Source of the DNA: Takifugu bimaculatus
Lineage: Eukaryota > Chordata > Actinopteri > Tetraodontiformes > Tetraodontidae
DNA: 64,000 bases
NCBI GenBank assembly: GCA_004026145.2
Contig: CP034992.1
Coordinates: 17,816,603-17,880,602, forward strand
Reading direction: 5' to 3'
Shown here: positions 27,001 through 44,451 of the stretch, one piece after another
Numbering within the stretch: the first letter of the stretch is position 1
Layout: the number at the start of each line of letters is the position of its first letter
Notes under the pieces: model-generated
Told to the model about the DNA's origin: nothing
Seen by the model: the letters and a program-made list of their open reading frames with translations, nothing else
Database searches by the model: none
Program-made: the position numbers and the translations under genes

Positions 27001-29637
27001 AGAAGAAGATTCTTCTGTGTGCTGCTATATTTACCGCTCACTGTGTACCTCTGCTGTGTGCTCAGCGCTGGAAAGGCAAACACGGGGATATTTTCAAATG
27101 AATGCCCATTAGAGAAGATGGATGCACGCAGACAGTGAGTGCACAGAAATCCTGGAGGGTTTGATAACCCGTCATGTTTCTGCTGGTATCTGCGTCTCCT
27201 CTCACTTGTTGCTGAGTTTTCTGACTAAATAAGCAGCTAATGTGGGAGGACAGCAGGACAGAAGAACTGGTCCTGTTAAGGTAAAAATGAACCTAAATAC
27301 TGTGTGAAATGGCTGTAGTAGCGTGTGGAAGTGTGTTTGACTCTGAATATCCTGTAAAGACCCCTCCTGTTGGACCATAAGAACATCTAATGTAGACATT
27401 CTCAACTCTTAGCCTTGATTTCCTGTCTGCTAACAACAACCTGCGCCTCCTCTGTTCGGGATTATCTCTCGCTCTCAGCGTCTCCCTCCCATGAGCGTGT
27501 TGGCGGTGGTGGATGGGAGGCACGGGGCATTCCACCTGGACTGGGGTGCTTTTGCAGGTCGTGGTGTGTTTGTGTTGCATTACACATCACAGCTTTCACA
27601 ACACCACTGGCTCCGCTGGGCTTAGACCAGTGGGATTTAAGCACGCAAGCGGCCCAGGCCAGAGAGGCCGAGAGGAAGGAGGATGAGACCTGGGATGACG
27701 GTGTGTGTGAGTGCGTGTGAGTGTGTGTGTGCGCACCTTCCATCTCTGAATGAAGAGATAAAAGCGGGCTGCACGTTTTCTCTGCACACACAGAAACACA
27801 CATGGACGCAGGAATTATCCAGGTCCGAGTGAATGTTTCCAGGGTGACTGCTACACCAGCGGGATGCCATCCCGGCTCTGGGAGCGCGGTGCCGCCCGTG
27901 GTATGATCGGGTTTCTGTCGTCTTTGTTTTCTCCACACGTTGCTTTTATCGCTCTCTGACGGCCTCCCAGCTGGATGGCCCAAAAGTAGCACGTCGCCCG
28001 AGGCTGTGCTGCACAACAAAGGGGGATCAAATGCCGCACATGGCTTTGATGAAGGCCTTGTAACTCCGACGGAACGAATCAGAGCGGGGCAGGCCTGGAT
28101 TTGAGCCACGGTGGGAGAGCGAGCACAACGTCGACTTGTGCTTCGGCCACCGTCCTGCTGTATTAATTATGATCTTCAAACTCAGCAGCTTGACCGAAAG
28201 CACAGGATGTTTTTACAGACCCCGAACGCTCCAGTGACAGTGACTGTAGCTCCGCTTTGATCAGGAACACGAGCAACACGAGATTGGCGAAGGCTTGTGC
28301 TCACGCTTGTGCTCACGCTGGTGCTGCTGTGCACGCTGGGTCGCCGTTACGAGACAGTGAAGTCACCTCAGAGTGTGGATGTGAGCGGATGTGGCTGCTG
28401 AGATGTGCTGGAGTGCTGGAGAGTGGGGTTATCAAGGCGATGAGTGCTGAATACTGACGCTGTCTGTGCACGAGGAGCAAAGGAAGACCATCAAAGACAT
28501 TCAGGGAAAGATTATCTGAACTGCTGAGAGGACGGATGAAATCATTTGACCTCCAATTATATCACCATCAGCGCGTCTTGCTGTTCCTTCATAGCAACGT
28601 TTGGGTGAGATTCCATCTGTGTCGTCCATCCCAGGTCCATGGAGGTTCTCCTCCAGCCAGGCCACGGTAATCCAGGAAGCCTATCAAAGAGCTAGTGGAC
28701 AGTTGAAAGAAACTGGAAGACGTTTTGTTTCTCTTCGGTTCTGGAAGACGTATCGGTAGCATATCGTTGAGAGGTGCTTCCAGTTGGGTCAGTAATTGAC
28801 AGCAGAGGTCTCTGGACCTGGGCCACAGCTTGATTGAGACGGACTAACGTGGCTTTACGGAGGTATGTGTGGTCTTGGGAACTCATAACATGAGACTCAC
28901 AAAACAATCTAGGAAAACCTAGAAAAGGAGAAGCATGTCTGCTAGTGCAGAATGAAAGCCTAAAAGTTAATTCTGTTGGAATTTGCCTTTACCGTCTCCC
29001 TGCTTTGCCCTCGTCCCTTCAAGGCTTTGTGAACATTACAATTTCATGGCATCGTTGTCATTTCCACCAGCTGACTGGACGCTATTTCCCCGACAATCTC
29101 CAAATCGATGGATGATAATGAACTCATCATCGACTGGAATGTCAGGAACGTTTGCAAATGCACTGAAATGGACGTTTTTCTGTGTGTCCGACACACCGGC
29201 CTCGTCTCTTAAGCATCGTCCCTGCCTGCCAAATATTTTTAGTTTTTTATTTAATGATTTGTAGACTCGGGGATTGTTTGAGGGCTTCTGAGAAATCCTA
29301 TTTCTGTAAGGTGCAGCTGGGATTAGAGATATGAGCCTCAAGTGATGTGAGGCGTACGTGTGGGTCAGGCCATCCACACTGATGCCATTTTCTCACACAT
29401 TTTAGACTGTGTGTGTGCGCGCACGCGTGGGTGGGTGTGTGTGGTATATCTGACTGACCTGTCTGGCCTGGAGGTGGTGTGTGTGATAAGACACTTTCCC
29501 TCCTCTCAGTGTCCTCACAACCAGACATTTATCCCAAACATTCCCACAGCATCATGGGAACTAACCTCCCTCCTACACACAGACACAGACACAGACACAG
29601 ACACAGACACAGACACAGACACAGACACACACACACA

Positions 29638-29714
<77 letters not shown>

Positions 29715-32313
29715 CTGCATTATCTGAATGACATTCAATTTGGATCATCCCTGTTCTGAGGGGAACATTGAAAGGGTCTGATGTCCTTTAGAACCTTGAT
29801 GTTCTTCCCCAGCGACACCAACAAGGTTCTGTTGTGTTCTGAACTTCTCGACAGGTACCTGGCCAAGCTGTCATCAGTGGGGAGCATCCGGGATGAGGAG
29901 ACCTGTGAGCGGTTACGAGGCCTGATCCAGAGACAGGTACCCACCTCTGCTTGGTCAGAAACTTCATCGGGCGCTCAAACTGTTAGCGAAGCATCTCTTC
30001 TTCAGATTAATTTAATTGCTGCTGTGGCTTCCAAAAAACAAAAAGATGGAAATTATGTTAAATCCTGTGAAGCTGCATCTTTCTACACATCTTAACCAAA
30101 ATATTTGAACCTCTTCTGCTGTAAACGTCATCAGAGTAAATGTCCACATTGAGCTGTTCCTGCACATCAGCCTGAAAATTAGACCCCGACTCAGTGCTGC
30201 CCTCTAGTGGACCGAGACCTTTGGCTGCTCTCTGCTTCCTCCCTGAGCGGCAGCTCCGTCTGGATAAAGCTGTCAAACACAAACAGTTGTGCTCGCTCTA
30301 TTGCCATCTCTGTGGTTAATGTGGCTCCTGTGTCCGTGCTCAGGTTCAGATCTGCAAGCGCAGTGTGGAGGTGATGGATGCAGTGCGGCGTGGAGCCCAG
30401 CTGGCGATAGACGAGTGCCAGTTCCAGTTTCGCAACCGGCGTTGGAATTGTTCCACTCTGGAGACCATGCCTGTGTTTGGCAAAGTGGTCACGCAGGGTG
30501 AGTCCGCTTTGAACTGTCAGCTGCCAACAAGCATCTGGACAAACAGGAGATACTGATGACTGACGAAACGAAGCAGATCTCAGATGTCTTTGACCGCATC
30601 CTAACTCTGATTTTCCTTTTCAACTGTAGCTTAATCCATCGATGCCTGTCCATTCCGACCTCAGTAGACTCTTTAATCACAGTTTATCTGATCCAGAGGC
30701 ATAGAAACAACTCACTCTGTGTGTGTGTGTGTGTGTGTGCGTGTGTGTGTCACAGGTACCCGTGAAGCAGCCTTTGTGTACGCCATCTCAGCAGCCAGTG
30801 TGGCGTTCGCGGTCACGAGAGCCTGCAGCAGCGGAGAGCTGGAGAAATGTGGCTGTGACCACAATGTACATGGAGTCAGCCAGGAGGGTAAGTCCACACA
30901 CACACGCACGCGCACAGTTGAAAGCACGTGCGCGGACAGCCGTTCCTACAGACGACCACTTCCCATCTGGTCTCAGGGTTCCAGTGGTCGGGCTGCAGTG
31001 ACAACATCGCCTACGGAGTGGCCTTCTCTCAGTCCTTCGTGGACGTGAGGGAGCGGAGTAAAGGCCAGTCGTCCAGCCGCGCGCTCATGAACCTGCACAA
31101 CAACGAGGCTGGCAGGAAGGTAAAGCAACAATTCCTCGTCCGGGCTTCAAAACGTCTTCTAACAACTTAAATGTTACACGTCCATTTGATTCTCTTTGGA
31201 AGAGGCTCGGGTCACGGCAGATGCAGGGTTGGTAGGATGGTAGGATTCCAGATGTCCCTTCAGGGACACGTTGCAGCTCCTCCCGCAAGATCCACTCAGT
31301 CAACACTGAGACGGCAGATGGGAGATCTGATCCCTTCAGAGCAAAAGGCCTCCGAAGGGAGGCATCCAGGAGGCATTCAGTCAGCCAAAACAACTGATTC
31401 TTTTCAATGCAAAGCACAAGCAGCTCCGTCTGGATCCCTCTGAGCCCCCCACCCTGTCTCGCTGAGCTTAGGGACCCTATGAAGGAAATTAATTTAGGCC
31501 CTTTGTATCCACAATCTCATTATTTCAGTCGATACACAAAAGTCAGCGTTATGGGCCAGGCTTTGAGAGTAAATCTCCTGGAAAATCACATTCCTGCATT
31601 CGAAGTGGTAGAAGTGGAGGGACCAGACAGAGGTTCTTCCAAACAAAATCAACCAACCCTTGAAAGAGGAACAAGCCTTTACAGTATGTTTAACCCGGGG
31701 ATTTAATCAGACAGGTTTTATACTGGGTTGGGCTCAACTCCCCCCGTCAGAGCACAAAACGATACCCCAGCCCGTGTGACGGCTGCTGTCTCCTTGTTTC
31801 TAGTTCTCCCTTTTAACCTTCGGTTCTTCGGTGTGTCTGCAGGCCATCCTGTCCCACATGCGCGTTGAATGCAAATGCCACGGCGTGTCGGGCTCCTGCG
31901 AGGTGAAGACCTGCTGGAAGGCCATGCCGCCCTTCCGCAAAGTAGGCAACATCATCAAAGAGAAGTTTGACGGCGCCACCGAGGTGGAGCAGCGCAAGGT
32001 GGGCACCACCAAGGTCCTGGTGCCTCGCAACTCCCAGTTCAAGCCTCACACGGATGAAGATCTGGTCTACTTGGACCCGAGTCCGGACTTTTGTGACCAC
32101 GACCCGCGCACGCCGGGTATGCTGGGCACGGTGGGCCGCCAGTGTAACAGAACCTCAAAAGCCATCGATGGCTGCGAGCTGATGTGCTGCGGCCGTGGCT
32201 TCCAGACGCAGGAGGTGGAGGTGGTGGACAGGTGCAGCTGTAAGTTCCACTGGTGCTGTTACGTCAAATGCAAACAGTGCCGCAAAATGGTGGAGATTCA
32301 CACTTGTCGGTGA
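21724..32313 (+). CDS. wnt4a: Wnt4 secreted signalling protein (wnt4, probably wnt4a), six coding exons
   Basis: Secreted lipid-modified ligand of Frizzled receptors; vertebrate Wnt4 acts in kidney, gonad and neural development. Coding exons: 21724-21800, 29855-29936, 30344-30497, 30756-30887, 30977-31119 and 31843-32313. All introns are GT-AG and the exons join in phase to 1059 nt, 352 residues plus stop; human WNT4 has 351. Residues 1-22 form a hydrophobic signal peptide, followed by NWLYLAKLSSVGS. N-glycosylation sites are seen at N88 (NCS) and N298 (NRT). The palmitoleoylation site is S212 in CKCHGVSGSC, and the cysteine-rich C-terminus ends CRKMVEIHTCR. ATG 21724 is the first in-frame ATG. 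The protein is very close to mammalian WNT4. Head-to-head exclusion of wnt4b rests on this close similarity and on the neighbouring cdc42. Odd point: an intron of 407 bp splits what I recall as a single exon 2 in mammals. Confidence 0.97.
23621..23685. repeat. (AGGTCC)n hexanucleotide minisatellite
   Basis: About eleven head-to-tail copies of a 6-base unit AGGTCC in wnt4 intron 1, nearly perfect, decaying at the right end into CAAGTCCAGGCCC. Each unit resembles a nuclear-receptor half-site (AGGTCA) with the last base changed. Confidence 0.93.
23957..24054. repeat. (CA)n microsatellite in wnt4 intron 1
   Basis: CA run of nearly 50 units with two CAGACA interruptions toward the right end. Confidence 0.96.
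24347..24408. repeat. (GT)n/(GA)n compound repeat in wnt4 intron 1
   Basis: Alternating GTGTGT and GAGAGA blocks, twice over. Low-complexity DNA. Confidence 0.9.
29577..29712. repeat. (ACAGAC)n-(CA)n compound microsatellite in wnt4 intron 1
   Basis: About ten copies of the hexamer ACAGAC pass into a pure CA run of about 35 units. It ends about 140 bases before wnt4 exon 2. The hexamer block probably arose by mutation and expansion within the CA tract. Confidence 0.96.
29937..30343 (+). other. wnt4a: wnt4 intron 2 (407 bp), absent from the mammalian gene as I know it
   Basis: It lies between codons Q53 and V54 (phase 0). Donor CAG|GTACCC is weak; acceptor TGTGCTCAG|GTT is good. The sequence between is not coding: the read-through frame meets a stop, and it has no similarity to Wnt4 protein. 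Mammalian WNT4 is generally described with five coding exons, and exons 2 and 3 here together match the single mammalian exon 2. Whether this intron is shared by all teleosts cannot be told from this window. Confidence 0.75.
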
Positions 32314-33109
32314 TGGGGGGGGGGGGACCCAGAGGGACACAACAGGCACGCCGCGCTGCTCCACGGTGAACAGGAGCACAGAGGACTTCTGACACGCCAT
32401 ATTCTCCTGCTTGAATCCACCCCACCCTCCGACGCCTGCTCCCACGGGACGGGGGCCGAGGCTGCAGACGCCCTCCTGCTCATTGAGGCCAGCATAACTG
32501 GGCGTCCCTAGATTATGCACGGCGTTGACCTCGAGGAACAGAGCGATGGCTTTCTTGTGCCGTTTTTCACTTCCTGTCGCCCCTTCCTCACCTTCACATT
32601 TGCTTCGTCGTTGATGCTTTTTGGGTTTTGTAATGTTTAAGTTATTTGTTCAACATGGTGAGATTATGGGACGACTAAGGAGGAGGACACAGACAAGTGG
32701 AGACGATTAAAAACTGGACTTGTGGCTGGACAGATGGGTGGGTGGGGTTAAAGAGTTGGGTGGGGACCGTGGGGGGGGGGTTGTTGTCCCCCCGTCCTCA
32801 CTGCTGCTGCTGCCGCTGCTGCTTCAGGGACTCACTTTGAGTGCTGGATGTCAAAAAGGGGAGACGTCATGTCTGACTGACAGACGGACGGACATACAGA
32901 CGGGCTCAGCTCACCACAGACGGACTTCCTGTGTTGGGCGTCCTGGGTTCATGTGCCTGTGTTGCGCTGAGGTTCAGTTTGCCCTTGATTCCATTATTTT
33001 GCCCTCTGCGATGCCCTGATGCTGCTTCGTCCTGATGGACAGGCGGACGCCACGGTCAGCTGCTTCCTGCCATTTTGGTAAAATCTCGTAGCACTGACAG
33101 GTGATGGCC

Positions 33110-33110
<1 letters not shown>

Positions 33111-33183
<73 letters not shown>
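33111..33183. repeat. (AC)n microsatellite in probable wnt4 3' UTR
   Basis: Uninterrupted AC run of about 36 units. Confidence 0.97.
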
Positions 33184-33185
<2 letters not shown>

Positions 33186-33296
33186 TATGTAATTGGTTGG
33201 CAAATATTACATTAAAACTACACCCCCAGATGCTAAAAATACATGGTAACAATGTAAAGAGTATAAATGCTGATCTGATCTTGTGCTCTGACCAAT

Positions 33297-33298
<2 letters not shown>

Positions 33299-33352
<54 letters not shown>
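33299..33352. repeat. (AC)n microsatellite in probable wnt4 3' UTR
   Basis: AC run of 27 units that overlaps the end of the AATAAA at 33294. Confidence 0.96.
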
Positions 33353-33355
<3 letters not shown>

Positions 33356-33474
33356 GGGGTCTGCCAGAGGGTTGCTACGCATGCATGACGACTGAAGCAC
33401 TTTCTCTCCAAGCGCACATAGAGCCCTCGGCCCACCGCAACATCTGACTATACTAAAATCATTTCTTTCTATTA

Positions 33475-33521
33475 ACACACACTCTCATACTCTCACACAC
33501 ACACTCACTCTCTCTCACACG

Positions 33522-33554
<33 letters not shown>
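33475..33554. repeat. CA/CT compound simple repeat
   Basis: Mixed CACACA and CTCTCT blocks; pyrimidine-rich on the + strand. Confidence 0.9.
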
Positions 33555-33835
33555 TCTTTCCCCTTCTCTTCTGAGGAATTTTCTTGTTTTGTACCATCAA
33601 ACAGCAATGCCTTCCTATAAAATTGTGCTTTGATTATAAAAACATACTGTAGATCTGTAAAGACTTATACACTGAAGACTATAATGCTCATGAATGTATG
33701 TTAATACAGAATATATGCTGTGTCAAAAAGACCGCTGTCGTTTCTTTTGTTCGGTACCGTAGGACAGAGTGGATGGAATCATGGAAAAGTGAGAAGGAGC
33801 AGCTCCTATTCCAACATTAACCTCTCTCTCTTTCT

Positions 33836-33849
33836 CACACACACACACA

Positions 33850-33912
<63 letters not shown>
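33836..33912. repeat. (CA)n microsatellite
   Basis: CA run with one CAGACA interruption. It lies just upstream of the last candidate wnt4 poly(A) signal. Confidence 0.95.
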
Positions 33913-33914
<2 letters not shown>

Positions 33915-35607
33915 GCAGACTTACACATACCTCAATAAAATTGTCTATTTCCCGTGTCTTTCAGCTGCATTATTATGTGACCACAGAGATCATTTCATGT
34001 GTGTGCACACGCGTGTGAGCTGCGCTGCGCCCCTGACACCTATAAACTCAATTTATGCCACATACATCACCACACGCATCATATCAGCCGGAGATAAATG
34101 AGCGTTTCCTGCGGCGCCGGTAGAACCGGGTTATCGGGTTTTGGGGAAGAACCAGCGTGGCCACTCGAATTTCAGAGAGCGCCTGGTTTGGTTTTGGCTG
34201 AAGAGGGAACGGAGGCAGGAACACCAGGCTAGAACAGGGATTACAGTCAAATGCAGACCACATGGCACCGGCTCTTTTCCCTCACTCTGTCTCTGTCAAT
34301 ATCACGCTGCCTCCCATCACGGTTCTTGCTCCTTCTCCTCCTCCGTGCTGGTTCCAGTGTGGCCCACTCTATGGAAAGTGTAACCCTAACCAGTCTTGAT
34401 CTGGGACTATGCGGATCTGTGCTCCATTTAGCCAACATGACATTAGCGCGTGTGTTTCTGTCTGTCAGACAGCCATGGGAGTCTGTCAGTCAGGAGCTGC
34501 CATTCTTTTTGTGGTTTGCTAAGAGGAGAGGATGACGGCTGCATGTCTCTGAGCGCTACCCAGCTTTCGTCTTTTAGACTTTACAGTGATCAACAGCCGG
34601 GAGGACAGACCCCCACAAAGGACTTGTAAATTTCTACTCGTGTGAGTTTTACAGAGATAAGCATTTAAATTAAAAACACATGCAGGCTAAAAACATATGC
34701 AGAGGCACTGCATCGTACATTTCCAGTGAATATGGAGGAGTTAGTCAGCACATTAAAGGTGTTCATCATCTTTAAACCCAGAGCAAACAGACCACCCTGG
34801 TCTGATTAGGCTTTAGTTGTAATATCAGGACGTTGGTTATTAATGGATTACGTTGCCCTCTGTTGCAGCGCTGCGAGTGTGAGGGGGTTAAACAGTGCAG
34901 GTTGGGTGGAAAATAATGCCCCATGCTCATGGAACCCAGGAAAAGGCCGGCTTTATCCCAGGGCCCAGCCCTCCCAGGCTTCTCTCAAACTCCTAGATCT
35001 CCTCAGCATACTTCTCATATTAAAAGAAAACAAGTTACACAAATGAGACAGATGGTTCTTGTTTGTGATGACAGTTGCGATTCTTTCTTCTCCAGCCCCC
35101 CCCCCCCCCCCCCCGGCTTTCCTCTAGTATCTCCCCTGATGGTTCCTGCTGGTATTGTGCTGCTAGCATGAGCATCCCGACAGGGACGCCAGGCTCCCCA
35201 TCAGAATCTGCTGATGCTCCAGAACCTGATTTACCTCTACCTCAACCTGGATGACCCCTTTGACCCACAACTGTGACACAAAGAAATAGATCCTGACATT
35301 ATTAAGTTGTCTTATTTAGGACTAATTTCATTTTGATGAACCACAGAACTTTCCAGCTGTGGGATTTATGGGCGCACATTTATTTAGTGTAATTACCGCA
35401 CTGGTTTTCATCTGAGACGAGGACGTAACAGACAGATGTTAAACCGATTCATCACTGAGGGGTGGGCGCAAATAAGACAAAATAAGACTAAATCACAATG
35501 TTGGGGAGGTAAGAATAGTACAATAAACCCTAAACCAACATTATTGTTAATGTTAACTGTAACTAAGGCTGTGAAATTTAACCACTCCTGTTCTACTCAT
35601 CCTAATT

Positions 35608-35610
<3 letters not shown>

Positions 35611-35674
<64 letters not shown>
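35611..35674. repeat. (AC)n microsatellite
   Basis: Uninterrupted AC run of 32 units. Confidence 0.96.
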
Positions 35675-35678
<4 letters not shown>

Positions 35679-35945
35679 GAAATGGGTGATCCATACATCC
35701 AAGCCCCCATTTCAAGGGAAAAAAACCCATCAAGATAAGGGATGAGATCAGTAAAAGTGACAACACACACACACACCCACACCCACCCACACACACACAT
35801 CCCTCCACATGCTGGTGAGAATAACTGTGAGCTCACCTCACCACACACAATAACACACACTTATTTTAGCGCATATATCCATGCGTCTGTCATCAGAGAG
35901 ACTTGAGCTGAACTGCAAAGAACTTTCCCCTAACACCTGGTACTG

Positions 35946-35946
<1 letters not shown>

Positions 35947-35996
<50 letters not shown>
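35947..35996. repeat. (AC)n microsatellite
   Basis: Uninterrupted AC run of about 25 units. Confidence 0.96.
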
Positions 35997-35999
<3 letters not shown>

Positions 36000-36178
36000 C
36001 AGGTGTGTGCATGCGGGTGACGGGCGGTTGCTGGAGCATGTGTTACATGTATCTATTAGCCAAAAGTAACTTGCCGTATCAAAATAGTCCTTGCGGTGAC
36101 CAGCGGCGGCGTCACTTGATGGTGATCTGCTTGTCAGACATGCGCTCAACACACAACCACCCCCGGCTGCTGCAGGAT

Positions 36179-36179
<1 letters not shown>

Positions 36180-36249
<70 letters not shown>
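36180..36249. repeat. (AC)n microsatellite, the last long one in the window
   Basis: AC run of 35 units. No comparable CA or GT tract occurs between here and 64,000. Confidence 0.96.
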
Positions 36250-36250
<1 letters not shown>

Positions 36251-38224
36251 CAGTGCAAACACACACATGCAGCCCCCCTTAACAGAATGGGGAAAAGACA
36301 TCTCAATCAGTCAGATCTACTTACTTCAACGTAACCACAAAATTAACAACACATTGAGGACCACTCATGGCGAGACCCAAAAAGGGGGTCAAGACTGTAA
36401 AAACGAGGCCAAAACCAAGATCCACCTTGGAGCGTGGAATGAATCCTGTCCACATTTCCACTGTGGGAACCTTAACCAGCAACCTTACAGTGGCAAGAAC
36501 AACCATCTAAATTTAGTTCTGGTGTCCCCCCCCCCCACCAGAAACCTCTGTGGTTGAGTGGCAGTTCTCTCCAAAGGTCCAGGAACTTTGGTAGCATGTG
36601 CTGAGCAGTTGTGATTGAATGCAGCTGCAGCCTATATTGATTACCTCTGCAGGGCTGATTCATTGCTCTTCGGCTCAGATGGGGAAGGTGAGGACAGACT
36701 GAAGGTGGGATACAGGCCTGATGTTCGTCCAACCCAAAACAACAGCTTGGAAAAAGAGATGAAAGCAGGTCAAAAGGTTTTAGAAGCTTAAAATAAGCCA
36801 AGACGGTCTGAACATTGCTTTAACATGCACAGAATCTTTCTCCAGTCTCCAGGGAAAACGCTCATGAACAGTTTTGAAGAGGTGGGCTCACACGTCATGA
36901 CCTGGTGCATCTGGGCATCCGGTTCCGGTCCTTACACCCTGACCTGCAGAACATCACGCCACTGCTGGAGAAAAGCCCGAAAGTTCCATTCTTGCACAGA
37001 ACCAAGGTGGTAATCTCCAAACCAAGGTGGATCTTCCAGCTGTGACGTGAGCTTGCCCCAGTTGGGCCCAGTTAAAAGTAAAGGTGGACCCTTCAGTTCT
37101 TTCTCCTCACCGGTCCGACCTGCTGGAGAACATTTGTAGCGGACGGATCCGAGCCAAAGCTCGGCCAACGTCTGGGTCTCGCCTTCATCCAGGCGAGCAG
37201 ATGTCTGATCACAGCCCAGACGTGATCGACCGCGAACATCCACCTCATCGCATCTCTGTGTGCACCTTACACTTCAATTTTCAGCACGACCTTCATGAGG
37301 TGCAGAACCACCTCGGGGTTCTCAGATTTGGGTCGTCCCCCGCCACCGTGTCCACCATCACGCCCAGGACAAAACATCCAGGCTCGTTTGTCAAACATGC
37401 CGAAAACCGGCCGAGGCCAGGTGGCGTCTGAGAGCGAAGGCAGGGGTCCGAGGAGAAGCCCGGAGGAATGCCCCTCGTTCTGCCTGCGTGATAATTAATG
37501 GCTGTCAGCGTCTCTTTAGGGGAAGAAGGTGCTGACAGACGGCACTCCAGAAACACTGGGGCTGTGTGAACGCCTCTCTGGGGTGGATGAGGGAGCTGAG
37601 GGCGCTCGCAGCACGGCTGTGGCAGATGATCCAGGTCACCAAACCTGGGCGATCGCCCTCATCTGCTGCCGTGTGTGGAATTCCTGGACATCTGTGGAAG
37701 CTGTGAGAAAGTGATAACTGATCTGTCGACACCAGCAATTACAGCAACTGTGAGATCCTGATGGACGAGACAAATTCGATTTATCAACAACCCCCCCGGA
37801 CTCATTTTGCCACCCATAAAACCTCCTAGCAACCTAAAAAAATTGAGAAGGCTTTTATTTTATGTACACTGTGTGATTGGTAACACCCCAGGACAGACTG
37901 TTATAGGATCACCTGTTAACCACCAATGTTAAGATCTGGTCTAAAAAGCTGCCATTTAAATGCGTGATGTGTTTTGGTTGGGTGACGTCAAACAACCCCT
38001 GATGAGAGTATCTGGTCGGAGGGCGCCCCCTGCTGGTTCGACACAGGTATTGACTAACTGGACTAGAATAAACCTGGAATATATATATATATTTTTTTTT
38101 TAAATCAACCTGGAATATAGAATAATCGGGAAGTTTCAAGGTTCCGTGATGACGGCAGGTGAGAAGGAGCTATGTTCACCACTCACACCTTACAGGACAA
38201 AGAGAAGGACAACGTGGTAAAGGC

Positions 38225-39584
38225 AATTAAGGTATAAGTTTAATATTCTTGAAAAGAATGCATATACAAAGAACAAAGACTTTAGACAAAGCATTTGGTT
38301 TTGCACCAAAACAGGTTATCATAATTATACTGACTTGAGTCTGGATTTCAACCCAACTCTGAAGCCACCAGTAAAGAAAACAGGGACCTGTAACAAACAG
38401 TCTCAATTTAACCAATCAGACCTTTTCTTATAAACTGGAAGATAAGAGTTCAGGTGAATTCCGACCCCCAAAAATGCAAAAGGAGTGAAAAGTAACCTTT
38501 TTATATATTTATATATATATAAAATAAAGAAAAACACACAAAAAAAAGAAAACAGATTTTGGTAAAAACACCTGGAGCCTACATCAGCATTTTGTGCCAG
38601 CTTACTTTATAATTACATCTGTTAAACCTATCCTTTAGAACAGAGACCAAGGAGCAACACTCAGCACTGGGACTGGGCTCCGGACTAGCGTATCCAGCCT
38701 GGATAAAACACAAATGACTCGTCTGGTTGCCGATGAGCACGGCGAACATTCCGATTCACTCGCGAGTGTGCCGGAGCCCCGCCCCAGAGTGTACGGTGAG
38801 AGCGTTTAAATAGTTTCTTTGGTCTCTGGCAACACAAAGAACACACTGCTTGTTCTGCTAACACTGTTTAAGTTCCCTGCATCTAAGAGTCAATTGCTGC
38901 GGTTGACTAGCAGACTTGTTGCTACCGGTTGTCTTTAGCACTTCAAGTGTCTAACGCGCTCAAACGAACTGCAGCTCTGCACTGTCCGCTCTGGAGAGGA
39001 CGGGACGCACCCGCTTTAGCCCCCACCGCCCACAATTACCCAGTCCCGTCAGGCCTACACAGTTTCCTTAGTGGTTAAGAGCGCGTTTATACCGAACAGG
39101 AAATAAATGTCAGACGAGGTGTTGGCAAACATCGAAACATCTACTGGAAAATGCTCCAGTACTGTAGGAGAACGGGGGGGGGGGGGGGGGGGGGGCGCAG
39201 TGCTCTCGGCTGGGGTGCCATTTCTTGCCAATTGTTTTAGCCGAGGAGCTGAGGAATTTCCAACTGCATTAAATATGGTTTCTTGATCTTGGTCCAAGGT
39301 TGTAGCCACCCTGCCGGGGAGGGGGGGGGGTCACAGCGGCCTGTTGGCCAGGGTAAACAGCTCCATACTAGGATTCAACGATGAATCTCACTGTTGCAGA
39401 CACACTTTTAGGAACTTGGTAGGCTGTTTTTCTTCTAGTCTTCCCTGTGGAGGACGACGCTGTCAAGCAGCTTTAGCAGAGCAAGGGAAAAGGGTGGGGG
39501 GTGGGGAATGGGGGGGTGTATGTGTGTGTTTAAGATGTATGCGTGTGTGACGTGTGTGTGTGCTCTGAAAAGTGGAGCAACCTC
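38225..39584 (-). other. cdc42: cdc42 3' UTR, common isoform (probable extent)
   Basis: Non-coding sequence after the CVLL-form stop. A minus-strand ATTAAA (TTTAAT at 38239-38244 on the + strand) could end it; a minus-strand AATAAA also exists further on, near 37855. It contains a G homopolymer at 39175-39196. The boundary is inference. Confidence 0.4.

Positions 39585-44451
<4,867 letters not shown>

Larger units (their letters stand above)
21801..29854 (+). other. wnt4a: wnt4 intron 1 (8.05 kb)
   Basis: The intron opens with GTAAGT and closes with a CTCGACAG acceptor. The donor splits a Leu codon (CT|G). No coding exon of another gene is visible inside it on either strand. It holds a hexanucleotide minisatellite (23.62 kb), a long CA tract (23.96 kb), GT/GA tracts (24.35 kb), G and C homopolymers (near 26.10 and 26.61 kb) and a CAGACA/CA tract (29.58 kb). 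The stretches near 22.78-22.95 kb and 28.98-29.26 kb are complex, non-repetitive sequence and are candidates for conserved enhancers, but that needs alignment to other species. Confidence 0.9.
32314..33960 (+). other. wnt4a: wnt4 3' UTR (probable extent)
   Basis: Non-coding sequence after the wnt4 stop. Candidate poly(A) signals on the + strand are ATTAAA at 32706, AATAAA at 33294 and AATAAA near 33933. The last is followed by a GT-rich stretch and is the most typical end. The region contains a poly-G tract near 32320 and 32773 and several CA tracts. The end point is inference; transcript data would settle it. Confidence 0.5.
33961..38224. other. Intergenic region between convergent wnt4 and cdc42
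   Basis: I see no supportable gene. It holds a C homopolymer (near 35098-35114) and CA tracts listed separately. A GC-richer stretch at about 36.8-37.7 kb has several short overlapping open frames on both strands, but none shows a family I recognise and none is flanked by a consistent set of splice sites. It may be a decayed element. Confidence 0.6.

Noticed and set aside
27462..28109. 215-codon open frame on the - strand inside wnt4 intron 1
   Set aside because: Low-complexity Thr-His section, no recognisable domain, no conserved start context, and it lies across ordinary intron sequence. Best seen as a chance frame.
29580..29712. Possible CRISPR-like or satellite array
   Set aside because: The units are simple ACAGAC and CA runs without spacers, and the genome is vertebrate.
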